Shown piece after piece: positions 27,453 to 36,355 of a stretch of 64,000 bases of DNA. Numbering within the stretch: position 1 is the stretch's first letter; every line of letters starts with the position of its first letter. Position numbers and translations under genes: made by a program. This DNA is from Candidatus Nitrotoga sp. 1052 (GTDB lineage Bacteria > Pseudomonadota > Gammaproteobacteria > Burkholderiales > Gallionellaceae). The notes beneath the pieces are model-generated. The model made no database searches. It was not told the origin of the DNA and was given only the letters and a program-made list of their open reading frames with translations. The DNA lies in assembly GCF_927312905.1 (NCBI RefSeq), contig NZ_CAKMHQ010000016.1, positions 1-64,000 on the forward strand, read 5' to 3'.

Positions 27453-28136
27453 TTAGTCGCGTTCACCACTAAAGGCCATTAGCAGGCTTAGCAGGTTGAC
27501 GAAAATATTATAAATATTCAAGTACAAGGACATGGTTGCCATTACATAGTTAGTCTCTCCGCCATGTATGATTTGGCTGATGTCGTAAAGAATGTAAGCC
27601 GAGAAGAGCAGCACGGCGATAGCTGAGATAGTCAGCGACAAAGCTGGAATGGCAAAAAAGATATTGGCCAGTGAAGCGACTACCAGCAGGACCAAGCCAA
27701 TGAACAGAAATTTTCCCATAAAGCTGAAATCTTTTTTGGTAACGGTAGCGATGGTCGCCAAGCTAAAGAAAATCAGTCCGGTTCCGCCAGCAGCCATGCC
27801 CACAAGTTGGGCGCCATTGCGCAGATGAAGTGCATGTTGCAGAATTGGCCCAAGGAAAACACCCGCGACAAAAGTGAAGCCCAGCAGCATGGCGATGCCC
27901 CACACGCTGTTGCGCAATGCAGAGACAGCGAACAGCATACCCATCATCACGGCGAACATCAGCAGCGGAGCCATGATGGGGTTCTGTGCCATGAACGAGA
28001 AATTAGTGGATAGGCCGATAAATGCGCCCATGATGGTAGGAACCATGGTGAGAGCCAGCATCATGTAGGTGTTGCGCAGGACTTTATTTTGTACCAGCCC
28101 TAACGTACCTGGCTGCGAAATGGTTTGGTATTGCAT
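27453..28136 (-). CDS. Bax inhibitor-1/YccA family membrane protein
   Basis: About 227 residues from the ATG that gives MQYQTISQPGTLG; an in-frame codon 11 residues earlier is less likely because GGAGAAAATACC lies just before the chosen ATG. Seven hydrophobic segments are visible, with the family's VLRNTYMMLALTMVPTIMGA and the final SAYILYDISQIIHGGETNYV, which contains the conserved aspartates of the pH-sensing pair. Homologues are calcium-leak channels or bind FtsH (YccA). The role here is inferred from family only. Confidence 0.9.
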   Translation of the reverse strand: MQYQTISQPGTLGLVQNKVLRNTYMMLALTMVPTIMGAFIGLSTNFSFMAQNPIMAPLLMFAVMMGMLFAVSALRNSVWGIAMLLGFTFVAGVFLGPILQHALHLRNGAQLVGMAAGGTGLIFFSLATIATVTKKDFSFMGKFLFIGLVLLVVASLANIFFAIPALSLTISAIAVLLFSAYILYDISQIIHGGETNYVMATMSLYLNIYNIFVNLLSLLMAFSGERD

Positions 28137-28242
28137 GGTATTTTCTCCAGAGGGTGTGTTTAACAACATGTGTAAGAGTATCGAAGCAGGGCGAAAGTTG
28201 CAATGGTTGTGTTGATTAATGTGTAATAGTTGAAAAGTGACT

Positions 28243-28277
28243 TTAAATTAGTAAGGGATTTCGGGTATCATGCGCCC
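28243..28277 (+). promoter_or_regulatory. Probable promoter of tRNA-Ser
   Basis: A TATCAT -10 box at 28266-28271 is preceded 17 bases earlier by TTAAAT, a weak -35. It is followed by GCGCCC, a GC-rich discriminator of the type found at stringently controlled stable-RNA promoters. Confidence 0.4.
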
Positions 28278-28358
28278 ACTTTGGATGTGCGCAACTTCAA
28301 CATGACTTGTTTAGTTATGCTGTAACACAGTCGCATCCCTAGTGATGTATTCAAACTT

Positions 28359-28446
28359 GGAAGCTTGGGTGAGTGGTTTAAACCAGCAGTCTTGAAAACT
28401 GCCGAACAGCAATGTTCCGTGAGTTCGAATCTCACAGCTTCCGCCA
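28359..28446 (+). tRNA. tRNA-Ser (anticodon TGA)
   Basis: The acceptor stem GGAAGCT pairs with AGCTTCC, followed by G and an encoded CCA. The anticodon loop CTTGAAA carries TGA. A long variable arm (GAACAGCAATGTTC) marks a class II tRNA, and GTTCGAATC is the T loop. TGA reads UCA and other UCN codons. Confidence 0.97.
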
Positions 28447-28479
28447 GTAGCATGTTTTAACCGTCTCAAATAATCTCTC

Positions 28480-28514
28480 AAACCCGCATGGCGTATAGCT
28501 CTGGCGGGTTTTTT
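28480..28514 (+). terminator. Terminator of tRNA-Ser
   Basis: AAACCCGC and GCGGGTTT form an 8-bp stem, followed by further T residues, 34 bases after the tRNA. Confidence 0.85.
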
Positions 28515-28956
28515 AACGCCCAGGTGGTATCAAGCTGAATCAGCGAAGCTTGCATCCGTTCTATGACTATTGCAATACTTACTCAGAACGACGATGAAGA
28601 CTATCGAGTCCACTATTTCATTAGGAGGAAGGTATTTTTCCTTATTCCTTATGCGGATTGAGTTGAGTGCGGCAAGGAAGTTCGTTTCAATTTGGAAACC
28701 GCCTTGTCAAGCCATAGAAGCTTGGGATAATCTAATGTTTTAGAGCCATAAGCGTTTGCATCGACTAAGAAGGAAGCGCAACTGTCTGACGCCTTCGGAT
28801 ACTAATAATTTTCCGCTGACTGGCATGTGCCACTGAAGGTAAAGATGCAGACAAGAATCAGAATCCTTGAGAACATAGCAGAGTGTGTCGCAAACACTGT
28901 TGTTGCACGGCGCGGTTTATAGTTCACTTGCAGCAGTTATCATGCATCAGTTGTTG
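28515..28956. other. Gene-free stretch
   Basis: No credible reading frame, tRNA or repeat was recognised on either strand. A small RNA cannot be excluded. Confidence 0.3.
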
Positions 28957-29175
28957 CTAATGCTGTTGCTGCTGCAATATCAGCAGCAACAGCATTCCCT
29001 GCTGATATTGCTGCTGCTGCTGTAGCTGATATTGCTGTCGCTGATATTGTTGCTGCTGCTGAGACGAATCAAGCCCTTGAACTATACCCTGAGCCATTTT
29101 TGGTGCAAGCCCACAGCCATGTGCTGCGCCTGAAATACTGAAAAAAATTATAATAGCTACAACGTACTTGTTCAT
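28957..29175 (-). CDS. Small exported glutamine-rich protein
   Basis: 72 residues from the ATG at 29175 (MNKYVVAIIIFF); an in-frame ATG six codons upstream is less likely. A signal peptide ends near GAAHG. A short segment CGLAPKMAQGIVQGLDSS follows, and then a tract of glutamines and tyrosines (QQQQQYQRQQYQL). The last dozen residues switch to MLLLLIL before QQQQH, because the DNA below folds back on itself (inverted repeat 28959-28996) and the CAG units are read in reverse as CTG. The function is not recognised. Low-complexity composition makes the exact length liable to change between strains. Confidence 0.5.
   Translation of the reverse strand: MNKYVVAIIIFFSISGAAHGCGLAPKMAQGIVQGLDSSQQQQQYQRQQYQLQQQQQYQQGMLLLLILQQQQH
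28959..28996. repeat. Perfect 16-bp inverted repeat within CAG-rich tract
   Basis: AATGCTGTTGCTGCTG, a 6-base CAATAT spacer, then CAGCAGCAACAGCATT. The arms are exact reverse complements, and the repeat covers the 3' end of the glutamine-rich gene. Confidence 0.9.
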
Positions 29176-29314
29176 AAGCCCTCCCGATTCCACAATAAAA
29201 AAAACATCACATAATTTGGTTATCGGCTGGCATGTAACTTTATGTAACTTTTATTACTATCGCCGGCTGCGTAACACCAGTTATTTAATTTCTAGCGCGC
29301 TGGGCGAATTTCAA

Positions 29315-30982
29315 TCAGTTCGGCGCACACATAACTACACCTTCATTTATCCAGCCCCGATTGATCACTTCCTGTATGGCGGGTTGGCTAGTGCTGATGC
29401 GATGATTACTGTCGACGCCTCGTGCAAATCCGTTATTGTAAGCTCGATAAACCGGCAGCAGCCCGCTTGCGCAAGTGTTGTTGATGGGCACGGTTGAAAG
29501 AAAATCCAGGCTCTCAAAATTCCATCGTTTCTCTGTAGCCGGCGTGGTTGCTTGCAACTGTTTGAGGTTATCGCATTCCGCACCGAGAAGAGCATAAAAA
29601 TGTGAATTCGGGCCAGGAGATTGACTTCCATAGAAGCGGCAGACGGCGGTACTCCCCCCAGATTTGAACGTATTGCCGGTACGTATCCAACCAGGCCCCG
29701 CACTGCCACCGTCGATAGCACTCGCTTCACTTGCGCTGGCGGTAATGAAGTAGTTGTCGAGATGGGTATTGTAGAATTCGACAACGTAGTCTTCGATCAC
29801 TGTGATGTTGTTATCATCGTAGCTTGTCACATAAACCTTGTTGGTCTCCGGGTTCACTGCCAAGGAGTTTGGATGCGTCCCGACGGTAACGGTGTTCGTG
29901 GTGTTGGTAGCGCCGTCTATTACTGTGACGCTGTTGCTGTCAAAGTTTGCCACATAAATCTTGTTCGTCTTCCCATTCAGTGCAATTGCAAGTGGCGTGA
30001 TCCCGGTCGCCAATGTGCTGGTGGTATTGGTCGCACCATCTATGACCGTGACAGTGTTGTTGGTAGGGTGCAATACATAAATTTTGTTTGTCACCGTGTT
30101 CACTGCTAAAGTTTCAGTGTAACCTGACACAGCAACGGTGCTGGTGGTATTGGTCGCCCCGTCGATGACCATGACGGAAGAGAGACCATCAGCATAAGCA
30201 TATTTCGAAACATAAATCTTGTTCGTCACCGGGTTAATCGCCACATCGCTAAAATCGTAGCCGGGCGCTACGGTTACAGTGCTGACAGTGTTTGTTGCAC
30301 CATCAATCACCGAGACTGTGTCGTGGATCCAATTTCTAAGATAAATCTTGTTGGTCACAGAGTTCACAGTCATTAGGTCAATAAATGAGAAGTCTGATTG
30401 ATTTGGCAGAACGATTGTGGTGCTGGTGGTATTTGTCTCGCCGTCGATTACTGTGACGCTGTTGCTGCCATGGAGTGTAACGCTGTTACTGTTACGGTTT
30501 GCCACGTAAATCTTGTTCGTCGCCGGGTTAACCGCCAAAGCACTAATATCAGAGTTGGTCGGTATGGTGCTGACAGTGTTGGTCGCATCATCGATCACCG
30601 AGACAATGTTGCTGTTAGCCATGTAAAACTTGTTTGTTGCTGGATTCACCGCTATCGCAGTAATGAACTGTGCCTGAACTGAGGTTAGCCAGTTAAGATT
30701 AACAGTATTCATGTCGTTGGTCGCACCGTCGATAACTGTGACGTCTGGAGGGACGAAAGTACTACTGTCACTGAGCGAACAATTAACCTTAGCATACTTG
30801 TTCGTGACATAAATTTTATTGCTCGCGGCGTATACCGCAATGTCATGCCAATACTCCGTGTAACTATGAAGGCAGGGGAAGGGGGGGGGAGGGTAGAAAG
30901 CTAGCGCCGATGTCGAAGAAGCACAGAGCGCCAGCCCGATTAGGAATTGGAGCGAAGTAAAATTTTTCGGTAATATATACAT
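29315..30982 (-). CDS. Secreted YVTN beta-propeller/DUF5648 protein, copy 1
   Basis: A 555-residue exported protein. A signal peptide ends STSALA. About eight repeats of roughly 45 residues follow, each with KIYVxN, then TVIDGATNTTST and LAVNPxTN, the YVTN/YncE-type beta-propeller pattern. The C-terminal 150 residues form a DUF5648 domain (VEFYNTHLDNYFITAS, GPGWIRTGNTF, VCRFYG, HFYALLGAECDNL, PVYRAYNNG, HRISTS). DUF5648 often ends secreted proteins in environmental Proteobacteria; its ligand is unknown. It is paralogous to the gene upstream at 31208-32863. The last propeller repeat is cut short (TVIEDYVVEFY) compared with that paralogue. Confidence 0.88.
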   Translation of the reverse strand: MYILPKNFTSLQFLIGLALCASSTSALAFYPPPPFPCLHSYTEYWHDIAVYAASNKIYVTNKYAKVNCSLSDSSTFVPPDVTVIDGATNDMNTVNLNWLTSVQAQFITAIAVNPATNKFYMANSNIVSVIDDATNTVSTIPTNSDISALAVNPATNKIYVANRNSNSVTLHGSNSVTVIDGETNTTSTTIVLPNQSDFSFIDLMTVNSVTNKIYLRNWIHDTVSVIDGATNTVSTVTVAPGYDFSDVAINPVTNKIYVSKYAYADGLSSVMVIDGATNTTSTVAVSGYTETLAVNTVTNKIYVLHPTNNTVTVIDGATNTTSTLATGITPLAIALNGKTNKIYVANFDSNSVTVIDGATNTTNTVTVGTHPNSLAVNPETNKVYVTSYDDNNITVIEDYVVEFYNTHLDNYFITASASEASAIDGGSAGPGWIRTGNTFKSGGSTAVCRFYGSQSPGPNSHFYALLGAECDNLKQLQATTPATEKRWNFESLDFLSTVPINNTCASGLLPVYRAYNNGFARGVDSNHRISTSQPAIQEVINRGWINEGVVMCAPN

Positions 30983-31207
30983 GGGACCTTAGTAGATAAA
31001 ATTATAAGTGTTAAATACAAGTATCGAAGCGGAGTATTGTCTGATTTGTGTCTCGTGCTTCTATCGATGTTACGCATAGTGATGAAAAGGCTTTTTTTAC
31101 GCTACAGCCGGTCGAGCAAGCAACCCAGCAAGTATTTCGCGAGATTCATGTACTGTCAGCTGCTTAACACCATTTATTAAATCTCTTGCGCGCTGGGCGT
31201 AGTGCAA

Positions 31208-32863
31208 TCAGTTCGGTGCACACATAACTACACCTTCATTTATCCAGCCCCGATTGATCACTTCTTGTATGGCGGCTTGGCTTGCACTGATGCGATGATT
31301 ACTGTCGACGCCTCGCGCAAATCCGTTGTTGTATGCCCGATAAACCGGCAGCAACCCGCTTGCGCAAGTGCCGTTGATGGGCACGGTTGAGAGAAAATCC
31401 AGGCTCTCAAAATTCCATCGTTTCTCTGTAGCCGGTGTGGTTGCTTGCAACTGTTTGAGGTTATCGCATTCTGTACCGAGCAGAGCATAAAAATGTGAAT
31501 TCGGGCCAGGTGATTGACTCCCATAGAAGCGGCAGACGGCGGTACTACCCCCAGATTTGAACGTATTGCCGGTACGTATCCAACCAGGCCCCGCGCTGCC
31601 ACCGTCGATCGCACTCGCTTCGCTTGCGTTGGCGGTAATGAAGTAGTTGTCGAGATGGGTATTGAAGAATTCTACAACATTGCTAGTACTTTCGATTTTC
31701 GTGCTGCCGTCGATCACGGTGACGGTGTTATCATCGTAGCTCGTCACATAAACCTTGTTGGTCTCCGGGTTTACTGCCAAGGCGTTTGGATGCGTCCCGA
31801 CGGTCACGGTGGTCGTGGTGTTGGTAGCGCCGTCGATTACTGTGACGTTGTTGCTGTCAAAGTTTGCCACGTAAATCTTGTTCGTCTTCACATTTAGTGC
31901 AATTGTTCTCGGATTGCTCCCGGTCACAAACGTGTTGGTGGTGTTTGTCGCACCGTCTATGACCGTGAAAGCGTTAGTGAAGGGGTGCAACACATAAATT
32001 TTGTTTGTCACCGGGTTTACTGCTAAAGCGAGAGGGAAATATGGCACAGCCAACTCGGTGCTGGTGATATTGGTCGCTCCGTCGATGACTATGACGGTAG
32101 AGAGACCATCAGCATATTTCGAAACATAAATCTTGTTCGTCGCCGGGTTAATCGCCACATCGCTAATATAGTGGCCGGTCGTCGCTACGGTGCTAACATT
32201 GTCTGTTGCACCATCGATCACTGAGACGGTGCCGTTGTCAGCCAAGTAAATCTTGTTGGTCACTGAGTTCACAATCATGAATTCAACACCAAATATGCCG
32301 ATTACGGTGCTAGTGGTGTTTGTCTCACCATTGATCACTGTAACACCGCTGCCGTTTGACACGTAAATCTTGTTCGTCGCCGGGTTAACCGCCAAAGCTT
32401 CAATATCAGAATAAAAGTTGGCCGGTAAGTTGCTGCCAGTGTTTGTCGCACCATCGATCACCGAGACTAAGTTTCCGTTAGCCATATAAACCTTGTTTGT
32501 CGCTGGGTTCACCGCTATCGCAGTAATGGACTGTGACGGAAGAGAGGTTGTCGAGCTAAGATTAACAGTGAGAATGTTGTTGGTCGCACCGTCGATAACT
32601 ATGACGTCTGATGCTACATTAGGAATGATGTCACTGAGCGGACAAGTAACCTTATGATAAGCGTTCGTGACATAAATTTTATTGCTCACGGGATTTATCG
32701 CAATGCCATGCCAATGCGCCAAGTAACTATGAAGACAGGGGAAGGGGGGGAATGGATCGAAAGGTCGGAGAGGGTGGGAAGCTAGCGCCGATGTCGAAGA
32801 AGCACAGAGCGTCAGCCCGACTAGGAATTGGAGAGAAGTAAAATTTTTTGGAAATTTAAACAT
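31208..32863 (-). CDS. Secreted YVTN beta-propeller/DUF5648 protein, copy 2
   Basis: A 551-residue paralogue of the protein at 29315-30982, with the same signal peptide (SLQFLVGLTLCASSTSALA), eight KIYVxN...TVIDGATN repeats and a C-terminal DUF5648 domain. The last repeat keeps the segment TVTVIDGSTKIESTSN before VVEFFNTHLDNYF, so this copy has the complete architecture. The DUF5648 portions of the two copies are almost identical, whereas the first half of the propeller has many differences and small gaps. The upstream leader (TTATAAGTGTTAAATACAA) is also shared, showing that promoter and gene were duplicated together. Confidence 0.88.
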   Translation of the reverse strand: MFKFPKNFTSLQFLVGLTLCASSTSALASHPLRPFDPFPPFPCLHSYLAHWHGIAINPVSNKIYVTNAYHKVTCPLSDIIPNVASDVIVIDGATNNILTVNLSSTTSLPSQSITAIAVNPATNKVYMANGNLVSVIDGATNTGSNLPANFYSDIEALAVNPATNKIYVSNGSGVTVINGETNTTSTVIGIFGVEFMIVNSVTNKIYLADNGTVSVIDGATDNVSTVATTGHYISDVAINPATNKIYVSKYADGLSTVIVIDGATNITSTELAVPYFPLALAVNPVTNKIYVLHPFTNAFTVIDGATNTTNTFVTGSNPRTIALNVKTNKIYVANFDSNNVTVIDGATNTTTTVTVGTHPNALAVNPETNKVYVTSYDDNTVTVIDGSTKIESTSNVVEFFNTHLDNYFITANASEASAIDGGSAGPGWIRTGNTFKSGGSTAVCRFYGSQSPGPNSHFYALLGTECDNLKQLQATTPATEKRWNFESLDFLSTVPINGTCASGLLPVYRAYNNGFARGVDSNHRISASQAAIQEVINRGWINEGVVMCAPN

Positions 32864-32997
32864 GGAGTCTTGGTAGTTAAAGTTATAAGTGTTAAATACA
32901 AATGTCGAAGTAGAGTATGTCTAATTTGTGTCTCACTGTGAGACAGCCGCTATACATTCTCCCTAAACAAGACGGAGATTTACTTTGCTCAGTTGTC

Positions 32998-33066
32998 AGC
33001 ATTACATCGAGCTTAATCCGGTGCGTGCCGCCATGTTAAACGGTTCTGCCACTACCGCTGGATTAG
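32998..33066 (+). pseudogene. Remnant of a REP-associated tyrosine transposase (RAYT)
   Basis: A 23-codon frame reads QHYIELNPVRAAMLNGSATTAG. YIELNPVRA is the characteristic near-C-terminal motif of RAYT/TnpA-REP transposases. The rest of the gene is missing. A REP-like sequence lies 17 bases downstream, the usual pairing of these transposases with their repeats. Confidence 0.65.
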
Positions 33067-33082
33067 TTATCGTTATAATGCC

Positions 33083-33108
33083 TTCTTCGACAGGTTCAGG
33101 ACGAACGG
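33083..33108 (+). repeat. REP-like unit
   Basis: TTCTTCGACAGGTTCAGGACGAACGG is a single arm of the repeat seen as inverted pairs at 23616-23687 and 33763-33843. Confidence 0.7.
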
Positions 33109-33151
33109 ATTTATTTCTTCTGCGAGAGGTTGAAATGCGGGAGGTAAAAAA

Positions 33152-33235
33152 ATGATTATCCGCTCTATTTCACGTAAGGCCAATAAAATCAGCAAGGCAA
33201 AACGAAGAAGCGTCTATCAACCAGATCGAATCTAA
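33152..33235 (+). CDS. Possible 27-residue basic peptide
   Basis: The ATG follows GGGAGGT with good spacing, and the frame reads MIIRSISRKANKISKAKRRS before ending in DRI. The peptide is strongly basic. No family is recognised. It lies just after the RAYT remnant and REP unit and 73 bases before the zinc-ribbon gene. Confidence 0.3.
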   Translation: MIIRSISRKANKISKAKRRSVYQPDRI

Positions 33236-33308
33236 CAAAGTTCAGTTACTCAGATTAAAATCCCTACACGCGGACTGATTTCTGGATTAAAAAATACTGG
33301 AGAGTTTT

Positions 33309-33641
33309 ATGTCACAAGGTTTGTGCATATCATGCGGCTATGTAGGTGAGACGGAAACTATAACCAAAGGCAGTACCGATACCGAAATCATCCTCTGGTT
33401 TTGCTTCTTGATTCCGGGCTTGATTTATTCAATTTGGCGTTTCCGTTCCCGGCATGAAGAATGCCCAATCTGTGATCAGGCAACGATCATTCCGGCTGAT
33501 TCTCCCGAAGCCCAGCAGATCATTCGCGAGAACCGTGCAAAAAAGGTTGCTGCCGCGATTCCGGAATTCAGGCCGCCATCGAAAGCAGCTATCGGAGCGG
33601 GCAGGGTAGTTGGGCGTTTCGTCGGTCGTTTACTCAAATGA
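33309..33641 (+). CDS. Small zinc-ribbon membrane protein
   Basis: A 110-residue protein. A first CxxC (CISCGYVG) and a second (CPICDQATI) flank one hydrophobic segment (IILWFCFLIPGLIYSIW), so the two halves of a zinc ribbon could meet at one membrane face, as in LITAF-like proteins. The C-terminal half is basic, with GRVVGRFVGRLLK at the end. The function is unknown. GGAGAG precedes the ATG. Confidence 0.6.
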   Translation: MSQGLCISCGYVGETETITKGSTDTEIILWFCFLIPGLIYSIWRFRSRHEECPICDQATIIPADSPEAQQIIRENRAKKVAAAIPEFRPPSKAAIGAGRVVGRFVGRLLK

Positions 33642-33762
33642 CTCAAAAAAATACCGAGAGCCTGTGAAGCAAGCAGCTATGCCGTCCAGTCATTCGCTGT
33701 ATATCATGCGGCATGGCGGCATAGAAAATGCGCACCTTTTAATTAAGGCAATGCGGAACAAG

Positions 33763-33843
33763 TCCGTTCGCGTTGAGCTTGTCGAAACGTGCTCATTTCA
33801 ATCAATAAGTTGCCGATGGCTTTGACAGGCTCAGCCCGAACGG
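33763..33843. repeat. REP-like palindrome pair
   Basis: TCCGTTCGCGTTGAGCTTGTCGAA on the left and TTTGACAGGCTCAGCCCGAACGGA on the right form an inverted pair separated by about 33 bases. It lies between the zinc-ribbon gene and ppsA and may end the upstream transcript. Confidence 0.75.
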
Positions 33844-33961
33844 AGGGACTTTTTCAGCGTAGCCTTAATCTGACTTGAAGTAAATTTACTTGTTATTCAC
33901 GCAAGGAGAGTTCAACCTCCGTTTCTACTATCATGTAGCCAGTCTGTGAGAGGAGAAAAAA

Positions 33962-36346
33962 ATGGAACAGCAACGGTATATCGTGTGGCTTGAGTCATTG
34001 CGTATGAGCGATGTGGCCAAGGTGGGCGGCAAGAATGCGTCGCTTGGAGAAATGATCAGCCAGCTTGCCCATCTCGGTGTGCGTGTGCCCGGTGGCTTTG
34101 CTACCACAGCCGCAGCCTATCGTGATTTTCTCGCGCAGAGTGGTTTGGATAAGCGCATTCGTGTAGTGCTTGAGGATCTTGCTGTGACCGATGTGACGGC
34201 GCTGGCTGTGGTTGGTAGCCGGATACGGCAGTGGATTGTGGACACGTCTTTGCCGCCGCGTTTGGAAAGTGAAGTTCGCGAGGCTTATGGAAAGATGCAG
34301 GCCGAGGCTGGTGTGGATATTTCCTGGGCCATTCGTTCCTCTGCTACGGCGGAAGATTTGCCGGACGCTTCGTTCGCCGGGCAGCAAGAAACTTTTCTAA
34401 ATATTAATGGAGTGGATCATGTCTTGTCAGCCATTAAGCAGGTGTTCGCCTCGCTGTATAACGATCGTGCCATTGCCTACCGTGTCCACCAGGGATTTAA
34501 ACATCAGGATGTGGCATTGTCGGCAGGCGTGCAGCGCATGGTGCGTAGCGATTTAGGCGCAAGTGGCGTGATGTTTACGCTGGATACTGAGTCTGGTTTT
34601 GAACAGGTGGTACTTATCAATTCCGCATATGGGCTGGGCGAAACAGTAGTGCAAGGTGCGGTCAACCCGGACGAATTTTATGTGTACAAGCCTGCATTAA
34701 AGCAAGGTAAAGCTGCGGTGATCAGCCGTAATCTTGGCGGCAAGGCGATAAAAATGATATTCGGTGCAGGACTCGAAACAGGACGTTCCGTTCTCACAGT
34801 AGAGGTGCCGCCGGCTGAGAGGCAGCACTTCTCCATTACCGATGCAGAGGTGGAAGAGCTGGCGCGTTATGGGCTGATCATTGAGCAGCATTATGGTCGC
34901 GCGATGGATATCGAGTGGGGCAAGGACGGGTTGGATGGCAAGCTTTATATATTGCAGGCACGTCCGGAGACGGTGCAGTCGCATGAAACTCAAGGCAAGC
35001 TGAGGCGTTATCGGTTAAAGCAACAGTCCCAAATATTGGTCAGCGGACGGGCCGTTGGGCAACGCATAGGCAGCGGCCCGGTATGCTTGGTAGCGGATGC
35101 CAGCAAGATGAACCAAGTGCAGCCAGGCGACGTTCTGGTGACGGATATGACCGACCCTGACTGGGAGCCGGTAATGAAGCGCGCGTCTGCGATTGTCACC
35201 AACCGAGGCGGGCGCACCTGTCATGCGGCCATAGTGGCGCGCGAACTAGGCATTCCGGCGGTAGTAGGATGCAGCGATGCAACGCAAATTCTTAAACATG
35301 GCGACGCCGTGACAGTTTCTTGTGCCGAGGGAGATGTCGGCAAGGTGTATCAAGGCATGCTCGACATTGAGATGTCGGATTTGGCGCTGGATGAAATGCC
35401 GACTCCGCCAATTAAAATCAGTCTGAACGTGGCGAACCCGGAATTGGCGTTTGAGTCCAGCCGTTTGCCCAATGCTGGCGTGGGGCTGGCGCGGCTGGAA
35501 TTCATCATCGCACGGATGATAGGCGTACATCCCAAGGTGGTGCTCGCCTATCCCAATTTGTCAGCGGAGTTAAAAGTGCAGGTGGAGGCTAAGACCGCAG
35601 GTTATGCCACGCCGGTAGATTTTTATGTTGAGAAGTTGGCCGAAGGTATAGCCATGCTGGGCGCGGCTTTTGCACCTAAACCGGTGATCGTTCGCTTTTC
35701 AGATTTCAAATCCAACGAATATTCCAGCTTGCTAGGGGGGTCTCAATACGAGCCGAATGAAGAGAATCCGATGATCGGTTTACGCGGCGCTTCACGTTAC
35801 ATCGTGGACAGCTTCCGTGATTGTTTTGCGCTGGAGTGCCGCGCCATACGCCGGGTACGCGATGAAATCGGGCTGACCAATATAGAGGTCATGATTCCCT
35901 TCGTACGCACGCTGGATGAAGCCGAGATGGTGATAAAAGAACTGGCTAAAAATGGCTTGCGACGGGGCGAGAACGGCCTGCGCCTGATAATGATGTGCGA
36001 GATTCCTTCCAACGCGCTGCTGGCCGAGCAGTTCCTGGAATATTTCGATGGTTTTTCTATTGGCTCAAATGACCTGACTCAGCTTACTCTCGGTATAGAC
36101 CGTGAATCGGGGTTGATAGCGGGGGCATTCGATGAGCGCAACCCGGCAGTGAAAGCGTTGCTCAGCATGGCGATTCAGGCTTGTCGCAAGGCCAATAAAT
36201 ACATTGGCATTTGTGGACAGGGCCCGTCCGATCACCCTGATTTGGCGCAGTGGCTGGTAGAGCAAGGCATTGAGGCAGTTTCGTTGAACCCGGATACCGT
36301 CGTGGAAACATGGCTATATCTGGCTGAACAGGCTGCTAAAAAATAA
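33962..36346 (+). CDS. ppsA: Phosphoenolpyruvate synthase
   Basis: A 794-residue enzyme that makes phosphoenolpyruvate from pyruvate and ATP for gluconeogenesis. The N-terminal ATP-grasp domain has [13 protein letters not shown] and [21 protein letters not shown]. The phosphohistidine is in [23 protein letters not shown] near residue 420. The C-terminal PEP/pyruvate barrel ends with the catalytic cysteine in [13 protein letters not shown] (about 751). Length and motifs match PpsA, not pyruvate phosphate dikinase. GAGAGG lies before the ATG. No regulatory PSRP gene is adjacent. Confidence 0.97.
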   Translation: MEQQRYIVWLESLRMSDVAKVGGKNASLGEMISQLAHLGVRVPGGFATTAAAYRDFLAQSGLDKRIRVVLEDLAVTDVTALAVVGSRIRQWIVDTSLPPRLESEVREAYGKMQAEAGVDISWAIRSSATAEDLPDASFAGQQETFLNINGVDHVLSAIKQVFASLYNDRAIAYRVHQGFKHQDVALSAGVQRMVRSDLGASGVMFTLDTESGFEQVVLINSAYGLGETVVQGAVNPDEFYVYKPALKQGKAAVISRNLGGKAIKMIFGAGLETGRSVLTVEVPPAERQHFSITDAEVEELARYGLIIEQHYGRAMDIEWGKDGLDGKLYILQARPETVQSHETQGKLRRYRLKQQSQILVSGRAVGQRIGSGPVCLVADASKMNQVQPGDVLVTDMTDPDWEPVMKRASAIVTNRGGRTCHAAIVARELGIPAVVGCSDATQILKHGDAVTVSCAEGDVGKVYQGMLDIEMSDLALDEMPTPPIKISLNVANPELAFESSRLPNAGVGLARLEFIIARMIGVHPKVVLAYPNLSAELKVQVEAKTAGYATPVDFYVEKLAEGIAMLGAAFAPKPVIVRFSDFKSNEYSSLLGGSQYEPNEENPMIGLRGASRYIVDSFRDCFALECRAIRRVRDEIGLTNIEVMIPFVRTLDEAEMVIKELAKNGLRRGENGLRLIMMCEIPSNALLAEQFLEYFDGFSIGSNDLTQLTLGIDRESGLIAGAFDERNPAVKALLSMAIQACRKANKYIGICGQGPSDHPDLAQWLVEQGIEAVSLNPDTVVETWLYLAEQAAKK

Positions 36347-36355
36347 TAGGCAAGG

